Origin: Trichobilharzia regenti
Taxonomy: Eukaryota > Platyhelminthes > Trematoda > Strigeidida > Schistosomatidae
Direction of reading: 5' to 3'
Length of the DNA: 64,000 bases
NCBI GenBank assembly: GCA_944472135.2
Contig: OX235262.1
Location: 85,658,903 to 85,722,902, forward strand
Made by a program: the position numbers and the translations under genes. How positions within the stretch are numbered: position 1 is the first letter of the stretch; each line of letters starts with the position of its first letter. Below, in pieces: positions 27,916-38,161 of the stretch. The notes below the pieces were generated by a model. It saw only the letters and a list, made by a program, of their open reading frames with translations, was not told where the DNA came from and searched no databases.

Positions 27916-28692
27916 CCTCCCCTTTTGAGAAGATGAATGATTAGTAGGATGTTTACCTGGGGGTTTATCTGGGACCTTTGGGCTTGTTGTTGACGCCTGT
28001 CGTTTCGTCTGATTGTTGGGTTTGCGGCTTCGGCTCCGTCCGGAATTGTCTAGCATTTTATGCTTCTTCACTGTATTGCGTAGAGAATTTAGTGGGACAT
28101 CAGCCAGATGCAAACGATCGAACCAATCAAGTCCCAAAACATTTAAATCATTCTTCGTGACGTAACAAATTCCTGTGAATTTGGTATTGCGGAAGGAAAC
28201 AGAACATTTGAGTTCACCAATTAGTTTGAGCCGCCCACCACAGGCGCTGAGAAGAGACTGGGAAGTATTGGTGATAGGTGGTCTGCCAATATAATTCCAA
28301 AGTTTCTCTGATATAACAGTAATATCAGAGGCAGTATCTAGCTGCAGACGAGTATCATGACCATTCATCTGAAGGTCAATATATTTCCGCATAGCTGGTG
28401 TTGTGACTTGACAGGTTGCACGTAGACTCAGTGATCTTTTTGGAGATTTAGGACCGACATTTTGTTGAGCTTTTGCTGGATTATGATATCTGAGTTGGCG
28501 TGGCTGACAAAAACCATTTTTATGACCGATGATTTTGCACTTGCTGCAACGATGATTTTTGTATGGGCAAGACTTTACAAAGTGCCACGCGCCACAATGC
28601 CAGCATGGTGATGGTGGGGTCTTCTTTGCAGTATTTTGTGAAGTTGGACGAGTATGTGTAGATTTCCGCGGAACATTAGAGAAGTAGGTGGG
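27913..28692 (-). CDS. pol: Nucleocapsid-protease frame of the LTR element (internally deleted Pol)
   Basis: Open frame, -1 relative to Gag, bounded upstream by a TGA at 28693-28695. It carries two zinc knuckles (CWHCGAWHFVKSC near 28605, then CSKCKIIGHKNGFC) and an aspartic protease with LDTASDITVIS as the active-site motif and VLGLDWF as the later conserved strand. After the protease it runs directly into a basic tail (DNSGRSRSRKPN to HPTNHSSSQKGR) typical of the far C-terminus of such Pol proteins. It then stops exactly at the LTR edge. So RT, RNase H and integrase core appear to have been cut out, with the frame kept open. No start codon is assigned; translation probably depends on Gag. 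Confidence 0.75.
   Translation of the reverse strand, partial: PTYFSNVPRKSTHTRPTSQNTAKKTPPSPCWHCGAWHFVKSCPYKNHRCSKCKIIGHKNGFCQPRQLRYHNPAKAQQNVGPKSPKRSLSLRATCQVTTPAMRKYIDLQMNGHDTRLQLDTASDITVISEKLWNYIGRPPITNTSQSLLSACGGRLKLIGELKCSVSFRNTKFTGICYVTKNDLNVLGLDWFDRLHLADVPLNSLRNTVKKHKMLDNSGRSRSRKPNNQTKRQASTTSPKVPDKPPGKHPTNHSSSQKGR
27916..27926 (-). other. Polypurine tract
   Basis: AAAAGGGGAGG on the minus strand, directly before the 3' LTR: the usual plus-strand primer for LTR elements. Confidence 0.8.
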
Positions 28693-29447
28693 TCAGGAGT
28701 AGCTGATGAGAGATTTTTGCTCTTGCGTAATGCACGAATATCAGAGCTTCTCGGAGGTGTTGATTCGACCAAGTGTGTGTCTTTCTGCAGATTAATCAGC
28801 CGTTGATATTCATCAGCTATGTCATGTAATGTTAACTTGGGATTTTGTTCTAGCTGATTGAGCAGTCGAGTTCGGATATCTGTGAAACGAGGAGATTGGA
28901 GACTGCATATGAGAATCAAGGCTTTGAACTGATCATCTGTTAAGGACCTGAGTCGAAATCTCTCACATTCTCGGTTGACTGTGCCAACGTGAGTAAGAAA
29001 ATCATCATTTTCATTCATTGCCAGCTTGAGGCAACGATAACGTATACTGAATAATGAGGAGTGGTCTCCGAAATGTTCACGCAGCAACTTTATTGTATCA
29101 TCGAAACAATTGTCACGTGGTTTCTGTGGTAAAATTAGGTTGCAGTACCGTTCATATTCTGCCGGACCCAATTTACGTAGCAAAACTCGCACCTTCCAGG
29201 CATCGTCTTGTGAGGCGAGATCAACAGTGAATAAATCCTCATAACGTTGATACCATGTGTCAAAAGTGACATTAGCCTCTGGGTCATAATTGAACTGTGA
29301 AATGCTGTTCACAATTCCGTCGACAGATGGTAGCATGGTATGATTGGGATTGCTTGAAGGTGGAGCTGGACCAGTCTGTTGGTTGACGAACATTTCCATT
29401 AATTTCATTTGTCGTTCAAACAATAATTCCAATTTAATAGGATCCAT
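28575..29447 (-). CDS. gag: Gag capsid protein of the LTR element
   Basis: 290-codon frame starting MDPIKLELLFERQMKLMEMF, 60 bases inside the 5' LTR. It is alpha-helical and resembles the capsid part of mag/K02A2.6-like Ty3/Gypsy Gag proteins (FDTWYQRYEDLF, then LLREHFGD, then the CERFRLR helix). The last 30 or so residues look out of frame, because the nucleocapsid zinc knuckles lie in the -1 frame from about 28690. It should package the element's RNA. It could alternatively be a damaged gag; the frame mismatch is real but its cause is not visible. Confidence 0.78.
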   Translation of the reverse strand: MDPIKLELLFERQMKLMEMFVNQQTGPAPPSSNPNHTMLPSVDGIVNSISQFNYDPEANVTFDTWYQRYEDLFTVDLASQDDAWKVRVLLRKLGPAEYERYCNLILPQKPRDNCFDDTIKLLREHFGDHSSLFSIRYRCLKLAMNENDDFLTHVGTVNRECERFRLRSLTDDQFKALILICSLQSPRFTDIRTRLLNQLEQNPKLTLHDIADEYQRLINLQKDTHLVESTPPRSSDIRALRKSKNLSSATPDPPTSLMFRGNLHILVQLHKILQRRPHHHHAGIVARGTL

Positions 29448-29485
29448 AGTAAATTGTTATGTTGTTGCTGCTGTGTGGTTAATAG

Positions 29486-29503
29486 TAGTTTTCCCCGTCG
29501 CCA
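29486..29503 (-). other. Candidate tRNA primer binding site
   Basis: TGGCGACGGGG begins three bases after the 5' LTR on the minus strand. The TGG start fits pairing with a tRNA CCA end; which tRNA is not determined. Confidence 0.55.
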
Positions 29504-29506
29504 AAT

Positions 29507-30035
29507 TGTTATGTACTCGTCGCTAAATTATTGTTATGGACTGGTCGAGAAACTAATAGTCCTGACGCGAGAAGGCGGAAATCAGAAGACCACTAGGTTT
29601 GCGATGATACTTCTATTGTCCAAACACAAGGAGACGAAAATAAATGGTCTCACACCAAAGTGGTAAGTAAGTAAAGTAGTTGTAAAGTAAAGTAGTTCAC
29701 ACAAATTGTGAATGCGAATATATATAAATAATTCAGACAAGCGTGGGAAAAATCATTAGACAGTCTTAACATGAATGGCTAATTATAATGGAGTGTCGAT
29801 CCAATTATACATAGCGAATATAGCAGACATGCCAACAAACATATATGGATATATGTCACCAAGCAACGGACTGTCAACAAACACTCATATTATATATAAT
29901 ATAATATAAGGAGAATACACATTATTAAAGGAGACAAGTCCATACAAGTGAAGTGGTCACAGACTAACCGAGCAAACAGAAAGAGAGACCAACATGCACA
30001 CACACACATAAATATATATATGTGGATACATGTCA
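29507..30035 (-). repeat. 5' LTR of the unit 4 element
   Basis: Right copy, the 5' LTR in element sense; it should carry the element's promoter. It contains CA and AT runs near its outer end. Confidence 0.95.
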
Positions 30036-30220
30036 ATTTCCTCCATTCGTCCGTATGTATTGTTGTTCGTAGTATCACAAGTTAGTTTCCCGTCAGTTGT
30101 AGACTTTAGAGACTGAAGGAATATTTGTGAAAGAGAAGTTGACAAGACTCGAGTTGCATTGCATCTCCTTCTTCTTCTTCGTACACATAATCTAAACTCC
30201 TTGCTTGTCGTAATTATTTG

Positions 30221-30340
30221 GTGGATGGTGACTAGCAATGGAATCCAGGATGGGCATTTCCTCCTATTTGGTACTCGTCAACTGGTTGTACCAGCATTTC
30301 TCAGAGAGTGATGATGTTCCCACCGATTAAATACTAACTA
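30221..30340 (-). mobile_element. Sm-alpha-like hammerhead remnant (unit 4)
   Basis: Same decayed ribozyme as 4581-4700. It shares the TCAGAGAG variant with unit 1. Confidence 0.7.
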
Positions 30341-30614
30341 AATGGCGAGACATGTTCGAAGCATCTGCACAAGAAGACGACATGTCAACCTGAGATCGAG
30401 CACATCGGTCAAATCAATCGACGGGAAAATCTCAAATTCAATTGAATCTTTGCTTGTAGCTTAAGTGAAACTAGTGGCTGTAATACAGCGGTAATTTATG
30501 ATAACTCAACGGATATATTGTACATACTGAAATAAAGTATGGAAACCAAGTAAGGTGACTCACAGTAACTAATGCTCTGTTTGTTCACAGTCTATATTAT
30601 TATTATTATTATTA

Positions 30615-30797
30615 TTTTTGATTAGAGCTTGATTCCACATCGTATTTATTGCTACAAGTATAGAATTTTCAGTGTGTGATATCGGTAGCCCAAATTTCGA
30701 TGGCCGACCATAGATATCAGGTGAGCGTCGGCAGGGGATTGGACCCCGGTCCATGTGCATGGTTGGCGAGAGTCCTAACCACTGTTCCACCGAAGCA
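30615..30797 (-). mobile_element. tRNA-like SINE B (unit 4)
   Basis: Same SINE B copy as 4966-5148. The ATT run beside its tail is longer here by nine bases. Confidence 0.75.
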
Positions 30798-31069
30798 TAC
30801 TATTCGGTTTGTAATCATCATTAAGCGAAAGTGCATTTGATTTAGTTCTATACATTTTCCGGGGTAAAGCGATTCTGTAAGGGAGCTGATAGTTCGTGAG
30901 CACCATAAAGGGAGAAATAATTAGTATCACCTAAAGTGGAAAACAGTCCTGTGAATGGGTGGAAATCATCAGTGGAAATCATAATTATTATGTTGATGAG
31001 CAAAATTTAATATTGATGTGAATCTGAGACGCGTTTGGCGAAATACATGAGATCTTAGTACATCTGTGT

Positions 31070-31134
31070 GACTGACTGACTCAGTGACTGAGTGACTGAT
31101 TGATTGATTGACTAACTGACTGACTGACTGACTG
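31070..31134. repeat. GACT microsatellite (unit 4)
   Basis: Longest GACT-type run in the window, with GATT interruptions special to this unit. Confidence 0.9.
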
Positions 31135-31733
31135 GCGAATGTTTCGAGTAAAATGAAGTCAGAAAATGTAATAGGATGGTGTCCTTTTGGAGGTGAATTG
31201 ATTTATAAGCTAAATTGAGAAGCAGTGAGTATTTGCCCAATGAGACTGACCAATATGCATGCTTAATATACAAGTGATGTTTATTCATCACATCACTTCC
31301 ATGATGTGGGAACAGACAGTTCAGCGAAGAGTCCATTTTCTGCGAATTCATTCACTTAGCTGTACGATCGCATTTATATATAAATTGTGTTTGTGTAAAC
31401 TGGGTGTGTCAGACACGAATAAGAATTAGCTATGGTTGGTTATTGTTTACGTGATGAAAAGGCTCCAGAAATAATATGGTGAATAATCAAATTTTAACTA
31501 GGGTGGGTGGTGGGTGGTGGGTGAAGACTGGTAAGTATCGATGCGGCTTGGGTCGAGTAACATGAAGGACACTCAGAAGAATAGGATGTTAATGAGAGAG
31601 CGTGTGGATAAGTTTCCAAAATGAATTGTGTAATAGGCAGGAAGAGTAAATGAAGTGTTGGTTAGGAGTAAGATGTTAGTAAAATGTCATAGGAAAATTG
31701 ACAAATAGTATTAGTCAGAAAGAAAGTGTTCTT

Positions 31734-31797
31734 CGGTGGTCCAATGGTGGTTCTCTCACCAAACACACATGTGACCTGGGGTTCTACACTCAGCCGA
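31734..31797 (+). mobile_element. tRNA-like SINE C head (unit 4)
   Basis: Same head as 6073-6136. Confidence 0.5.
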
Positions 31798-32142
31798 TGG
31801 ACTCCTAAACCTCGGTAAGCCTACAATAGGGCCAGTAAATAAGGAAGGTTGGGTGTGAGGCTAGCCACCCCATACCGTGAAAGTAAAGCCTCTGCTACTG
31901 CAACATCACATATCCCTGTGTTCCACTGGAAAAGTAAAGGAATAATAAAAAATAGTACCAAAGCAGTCGAACATGGAATTATACTCCAGGGTAGAGGGAG
32001 GGGATGGAGAAGTTTCTTCTGTGAACATGAATCAGGGTTCTCCATCCGGATCGCTAAGTTCTCGGAAATGTAATGTACACGGAAGCTAACAGTTTTCGAG
32101 AGGCTTCTTCTGACTCTGTAGATGACTTTGAACGAACTCTCC

Positions 32143-32522
32143 TCACAAATGGAGTGAGTGAGTGAGTGTTGAATATATATGTTGAATTATATCACTCCTT
32201 ATTGATCCACTGTTACCTTTCCGTAGCCAAGTGGGATAATGTTCTTTGACTCTGTTAGATAAAACACGGATCGGACGACCTATGTATCTCGCTCCACACG
32301 AGGAAGTAATTTCGTAGATACACATAGAAGTGGTCAAATCCGATAAATTATCTTTGGAGTTGTTGAAGAACAACGGTCAGCTTGAGAATACCAATCGTAA
32401 TGTAGCAGGAGAGAATCTTCTATCCAGAGTGTTAGATATTCTTCTCTTTAGGATGTCGGTCAGAAGGTCGCCTTCCGTAATAAACGGTATTTCCCACACA
32501 AATTTGTACATGATTAAATAAT
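32143..32522 (-). pseudogene. Penelope-like GIY-YIG relic (unit 4)
   Basis: Same relic as in units 1-3, same stop, no reverse transcriptase domain. Confidence 0.75.
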
Positions 32523-35500
32523 CTGAATAGAGTTATAGAGATTCAAATAGATTTCCTATGAATGCTTTTATCTTAAATGGAGGGATAGGCGTTTTTAGAA
32601 TAGGGGGAAGCCTATAGATATATATATGGGGAACTCACAGTTTCGTAAGAAGTACTTGGTAAAAGTGTAGTGTATTTCCTTATGTTTGACATTTCTCACC
32701 TGGTGTTATATTTACCATGAAGAGAATAAGTTGGTCAGTTTGTGCTCACACTAATTCATTTGCATAGTGAGTTTTAGTAAAGTGGGACTATCTGTATGAC
32801 TTACGCGTAACATTGTCAATCACTGGTAGGACTAGTAGTCAATGTGTGAAGGGTAAGATGGCGAATATGTCTACTTCTGTGTGTATCTATCTCTCTATCT
32901 ATTATCTCGCTGACTGGCTGGCTGGCTGGCTGGCTTGCTTGCATGACGCTGAGTAAATTTGGCGTTGCAAGCGAGTTCTCCAGAAACGTGTAGCCGAATA
33001 GTATTCATTTCTGGTGGGCGAATGAAGAGAATATCTTGTACTGACTTATATCTGAACTGAGGTGATTTGGTTGTCTGTGATTTATATTTTTGAAAATCAT
33101 CTGAAGGGTTAAACTGAATCACCCAATAAGTCTACATTTCTATGAGTCAACAATAGTCAACTGGATTATGAAGAAAATTGAGTGAAGACAATTTAGAAGA
33201 TTTGATGTTTCAGTCAATATGATGAATGTGATTCCACGGTGTATAGAATATATTTTAGTCTGTAAGTAGCTGTCACTGGTTAACTGATGATGACTGTCTT
33301 AGTTTTCTCTGGATGCATTTACCAGCTAACACTCAAGTTTTAAATGTGATCAAGTCGAGGTTAAATCTATCTGTGATGAGAATTTCTGTGAAATCGATCC
33401 ATTCTCTACAAATCATGTAATCGAATGTGAATGTTTCGGTGATCGGAGAATAATCCGAGGTGACTGATTTTTTGAGAGCTGAATGAGAAAATTTTTAATC
33501 ACTTCAGTCAGTCAAGTGGCGTGTCAGAAGAACTACTCAGCCATGGAAGTGAATATTGATTGACCCTGTGGGTCACTAGACTCAACAAAGTTGGAAAGCG
33601 TCAGCTACTGAATTCAGACACAGTGCTCGAATTTTAGAATAATTACTTGCAAATATGATGATTTTGTAGTTGATCCTGTAATCTCTGATAACTATTCACT
33701 ATTGTTGGCTTATTAACTCGAAATGGACGCCAGTGACGATATCAACTCTCACCGGTTTACGATGTTTCTCCTCTTTGATGTTAATTGATGGTAGTTGTGG
33801 GAAGTGAGTTACTTACATAGATAGATAGACAGATAGATAGATAGCTTGGACTTATGAGCCGGTTGGCGTGTTTGTGTCAGTAAGAAATAACCTTCATGAT
33901 TCATATGTGGCCATTTATTCTGATAGTGGTGGGTGTCTGTCCTACAAGTGGCTGACACTTTAGTCTGTTCCAGTCTATCTTGATGGTCAGACTGGTCAAA
34001 ACATTTCCCGAATAATGATGATTGGTAATGAATGATTTTAATGTAACTGTGGTCTTCAGGGAATGTGAGACAAATGTCAGTTTTCAGTAATTTTCGCTAA
34101 TTTTGCTTTCTGAAGATTTCAGTTCAGCAGATACATACATATTGATGAATTAACCTCTGAGAACAACTCAGTGTAGTTCCTGTTGAGCTGGTATGTGATT
34201 AACGCACTCCTAATATACAGAATGGAAATGTGGCTCATTCACGCAAGCATTCAACTTCTAGACGCTGCACGCTTGTTTAGGATCCTGCTTCACTTTATTC
34301 AACCTAGTCACCTGGATATTATCATCAGACTTCATACAAGAAGTGTAGCTCACAGCCTCCTTCTATTCACTTCAAGGCTATATTTTAACGGTTTTGACTA
34401 TTTCTGATTCACAGTGACTGACTTAATTGAAGACGACTTTTGATAGGTGGGTTCATTTATACCTTGGACTGTTCGGTGATCTGGGTTCTCAGTTCTGTTT
34501 TTATTTCTGCTGAAAAGTCAACTTCATTGACTATTTCTGACACTGAATATGCACAGTGTTATTCGGTCCATATCATAGAACTCAACATCATCATCATCAT
34601 CATCACTATCAAACATCGAGTCAACTGGATCTGGTATTTTGAAATCCTAGAGAAAATCCTTCACTCAGGTGGATGTGTTTGGATGTTGTGATGTGTTGTT
34701 CTCTAGACTGGATGATTTTATTTCCATGCCTTCAATGTGCTTGTTACTCCTTGCATTGGTGAGAGCTTAACAGACATGTGGACATTAGATTGGATTTGGA
34801 AATGAGTAATCCGAGTGTCAAATGGCGATAAGGTAAAATACCAGTTCAACGAAACGTTGAAATACCCGGAAGTAGTAGTGAGGAAAAAAGTGTTGGAAAC
34901 CTCTGGTGATGACTAACTCGATTCATGATTATCAAGGGCTACACTTATTTCACTCATGAAGAAGTGATTCCAAACCTCATGTCATTTCAACATTAGTCGT
35001 GAGTGAAGATAATGTCTAGTTGGACGGCGGAAGTTTCTTAACCAGTCAGGTTTGTTTTACTTTTTGTTCAATTTACTCAATGAGCTGAGAAGAAATATAC
35101 TCATCAGGGAGATAGACAGTATTTCATCATCTGAACAACTTTTACAGTGGATGTATTCTTCAATTAGATATGCTTTTGCTCCAGTGTCATTGAGTAGTAG
35201 TTGTTAGAGAGGAATTGGTGACGAGGAGATATTCTTTTTGTTTCTTGTATGAACTCAGTTTAGATCATCATAGAGAATGTATATATCAGAGATAAAACAT
35301 CGTCTCCTACTTGTGAAAGTGTAGGCTCACTCAGTCCACTGGACTGTGAAGGGATCAAAATCGACTAGGGGCGACTAGTGTCTACACCATTCGAAGTAAA
35401 CTTGAACGCAATATGAGCCTGAACTTATAAGTCTTATGTTATTCATCCACTCTGACGATTTCACTTATATAGGCTTTTCTCATCATGATTCGAATACACA

Positions 35501-35918
35501 TCACAGGGAGTGTTGTTTTACTTTGGAGGGAAATGGCAAATACACACCTTCAAAACACACAATACACCCCACACATTCCAGCAGTAGGCTATCAAAATGA
35601 GACAGGACGGGTTAAAAGAACAACGCTACTGGCTAGTCCTTATTTCGTTTAACACGCAACCGACTGAGCGAGACTACTGAGTCGTTACCCACCTTAGTGA
35701 ATTCTTAGCCATGTTTGCTGGCTACACTGAAAACTATCATCCACGTAACGTACATAAAATGTGGATACCTCAAACAATACTACGGTCGTACACCAGGATC
35801 CAGTTAGCCTCACAAACAACAACACTGTATTCCCAGCATAACACCACATCCCCAACGACACTCATCTCATAATAGACGTTTTGACAAAAAACAAAAATAG
35901 AACAAATCAAATTCTAGT

Positions 35919-35934
35919 GGTCCTAAAAAGGACC
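35919..35934 (-). terminator. Histone 3' stem-loop (unit 5)
   Basis: Perfect hairpin identical to the other units, although the H4 gene it served is broken. Confidence 0.9.
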
Positions 35935-36101
35935 GTGATGCGTTCTCGTGCAGACCACATTCACGTCAGGTCACCTCCAGTTCACTGACAAAATTAACCA
36001 CAGAAACCGGTTGACTTCAAGGAATAGCGGTCCAAACGGAAACGCCCTTCGAGTGACCGTGAGCAAGGAATCAGCTGACTGTGGGATTTCCGGAAGTAAT
36101 C

Positions 36102-36620
36102 ATGGATGCTTTACACCTTTTGCGTCGCAGATTCTCTTCGGATCATGTTTTCGATTACTGTTTGGATAACGGTCTGATAGCTAGGTGGAAAATTTGCTAA
36201 TGTGGAGGAGCTATGCATATACAAAAATACACAGAGGCCATTGATGGCTTTGTATACAGATGTATTGAGTGCCGAAGGAGGGAATCGGTTCGAGAAGGTT
36301 TGTCGTTGTTTTCTAGTTTACAGATCCCTTAGGAACTTTTTTCCCAAGGTCTAAAATACCTTTGACAAAAATCTTAATGATCTGTAACTTCTGGGTCCTG
36401 AAAAGACCAGTTACAGCTTATGAAACAGAAAATTTAGGCGTCAGCAGTGCAATGGTACAACTACTGCAGAGATGTTTCCTCCTGGAGAATGAACACCCTG
36501 ACTCAAGTTCTCGGAGGAGTCGGAAGGATCGTCCATATTAATGAGACTGTACTTATAGAAAGGAAATACAACCGCGGGAGATTACAAGTAAACCAGCAGT
36601 GGATACTGGGTATCTACGAA
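36102..36620 (+). pseudogene. Merlin-like transposase relic, left arm
   Basis: Read in pieces on the plus strand: an N-terminal segment starting MDALHLLRRRFSS (36102); a zinc-ribbon-like stretch with CGG then RCIECRRRESVREG; a linker in a shifted frame (KILMICNFWVLKRP); then QWYNYCRDVSSW and GGVGRIVHINETVLIERKYNRGR followed by QQWILG from 36447. The last part matches the DDE domain of Merlin/IS1016-type transposases. Stops (for example TAA after RWKIC) and frame changes break it. The usual first catalytic Asp (V-x-I-D-E) is Asn here. Only about the first 60% of a transposase is present. Confidence 0.78.
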
Positions 36621-36685
36621 ACGGCACTAATACTGCTGCACTGCGATTGGGAATCGCTTCTATATACCCTTTGCGCAGTATCGTG

Positions 36686-37203
36686 TCGTAGATACCCAGT
36701 ATCCACTGCTGGTTTGCTTGTAATCTCCCGCGGTTGTATTTCCTTTTTATAAGTACAGTCTCATTAATATGGACGATCCTTCCGACTCCTCCGAGAACTT
36801 GAGTCAGGGTGTTCATTCTCCAGGAGGAAACATCTCTGCAGTAGTTGTACCATTGCACTGCTGACGCCTAAATTTTCTGTTTCATAAGCTGTAACTGGTC
36901 TTTTCAGGACCCAGAAGTTACAGATCATTAAGATTTTTGTCAAAGGTATTTTAGACCTTGGGAAAAAAGTTCCTAAGGGATCTGTAAACTAGAAAACAAC
37001 GACAAACCTTCTCGAACCGATTCCCTCCTTCGGCACTCAATACATCTGTATACAAAGCCATCAATGGCCTCTGTGTATTTTTGTATATGCATAGCTCCTC
37101 TACATTAGCAAATTTTCCACCTAGCTATCAGACCGTTATCCAAACAGTAATCGAAAACATGATCCGAAGAGAATCTGCGACGCAAAAGGTGTAAAGCATC
37201 CAT
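36686..37203 (-). pseudogene. Merlin-like transposase relic, right arm
   Basis: Mirror copy of the left-arm relic, read from 37203 downward. It shares the TAA after the N-terminal segment, the later frame change and the HINETV Asn. The element was therefore already dead when the inverted duplication formed. The arms differ at a few bases (for example Lys against Glu before RKYNRG), and the last residues diverge in the loop. Confidence 0.78.
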
Positions 37204-37532
37204 GATTACTTCCGGAAATCCCACAGTCAGCTGATTCATTGCTCAAGGTCACTTTTTGTTCGAGGGTCGTCTCGGTTTGGGCTGCTATTCGTCAGGGTCA
37301 CCCGTGATTCCTTGGATGTTGTCTCGGAAAACCTTTCGATGTCGTTTAGCTCCTCCTTTAACCAATCCGTTTCCATTTTTCCCACGGCTACACATGATTC
37401 ACCGATAGACTCAAGGAGAATCGAAAAACGAATAAAGGAGAGCGATCTGCGAACAACACACGAGATAGCGTGTTACAGTGTTCATTGAGAAAGTAAACAA
37501 ACTATATCTCGGAAAGACGAGCCAGATTTTGA

Positions 37533-37554
37533 CCAATTGGAATAGGTATAAATA
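37533..37554 (-). promoter_or_regulatory. CCAAT / AT-box upstream of the H4 pseudogene (unit 5)
   Basis: CCAATTGG at 37533-37540 is fully kept, and the AT stretch reads ATTATTTATACC on the minus strand, although the flanking sequence differs at many positions from units 1-4. Confidence 0.45.
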
Positions 37555-38161
37555 ATGTCTGGGTGAATGAAATGAACTGGAATGGACGAATGGCAGAAGG
37601 GTGATGGGGATGTGGGACAAGGTCACAGATTGTAGGTCAGAGTTGTGTGTTTGTGAGTGAGTGTGTGAGAGTTTGAATTCATTCTTATGAGTATGTGTAT
37701 TTATTTGTCTGCCCTTTTGGCAATGATTTGCAAAGACTACCTGTCTGGTTTTCGTATGCAATTGTGTTCATTTTTAAAACGCTCTATGTGTTTTACTGTA
37801 TGGTTGAATCTGTGAATTAACGCTTTGGCTTTGTCTGTGCTAGTTGTTGGCTCATCATGCTTGGTGGGGACATGCAGGACAGCAGACTTTGTATCGTTGA
37901 TATAATTAATGAAGACACATACGAGTGACAGTATGTTGATTAGTTAGACCTGAGGAGAATGACAGATGAAAAATTGATTTTTGTGGAATCAGTATAGTTT
38001 AGGTGGAGATTGCCATCTGTAGTTGATATAAGAATAGAACCTAGGGATTTATTTATCAAAATAAATTTCCTGCATAGTGAAGTCATCTGTAATTTCCAAG
38101 TATTGTCTTCGTGTGGATTTGATTTGATTGGTTATAGAAATTCATCGTACATGCCTACATA

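Larger units (their letters stand above)
27387..30035 (-). mobile_element. Non-autonomous Ty3/Gypsy-type LTR retrotransposon
   Basis: Two 529-base direct repeats (27387-27915 and 29507-30035) begin TG and end CA. The element is flanked by the 5-bp target duplication ATTTC (27382-27386 and 30036-30040). The empty site is visible in units 1-3, for example around 19695. The LTRs differ at one base as read (27912 against 30032), so the insertion is young and later than the unit's amplification. On the minus strand a candidate primer site starting TGGCGACGGGG follows the 5' LTR and a purine tract AAAAGGGGAGG precedes the 3' LTR. Inside are Gag and protease only. Reverse transcriptase, RNase H and integrase are missing, so it must have moved with help from a full element. 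Confidence 0.93.
36010..37301. mobile_element. Head-to-head Merlin-like foldback (palindrome)
   Basis: Two arms of about 610 bases, nearly perfect reverse complements over most of their length. The left arm runs to about 36618 and the right arm from about 36688, with a loop of about 70 bases. Each arm holds the same part of a Merlin/IS1595-type (ISXO2-like) transposase gene pointing toward the centre. The outer 60 or so bases of the arms match less well. No target duplication is visible: about 200 bases of H4 were lost at the insertion point, so it did not arrive by simple transposition there, or rearranged afterwards. Confidence 0.85.
35994..37395 (-). pseudogene. H4 pseudogene split by a palindrome (unit 5)
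   Basis: The start codon is at 37393-37395. About 31 N-terminal codons remain (37302-37395) with many replacements: [20 protein letters not shown] against [20 protein letters not shown] in the intact genes, then [11 protein letters not shown]. The other remnant is the C-terminal end at 35994-36009 (Gly-Phe-Cys-Gly-stop in place of Gly-Phe-Gly-Gly-stop). The histone fold between about residues 32 and 98 is gone, replaced by the Merlin palindrome. It cannot make H4. The substitutions are far more numerous than between units 1-4, so this copy was diverged independently of the insertion event. Confidence 0.92.

Noticed and set aside
28600..28760. Programmed -1 slippery site in the LTR element
   Set aside because: An A-rich run near 28714 lies before an in-frame TGA at 28693-28695, so slipping there would end translation. 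No proper heptamer was found in the usable window.
36447..36858. Two identical 101-codon genes on opposite strands
   Set aside because: Both are fragments of the same dead Merlin transposase in the two arms of a palindrome, cut off at the loop.
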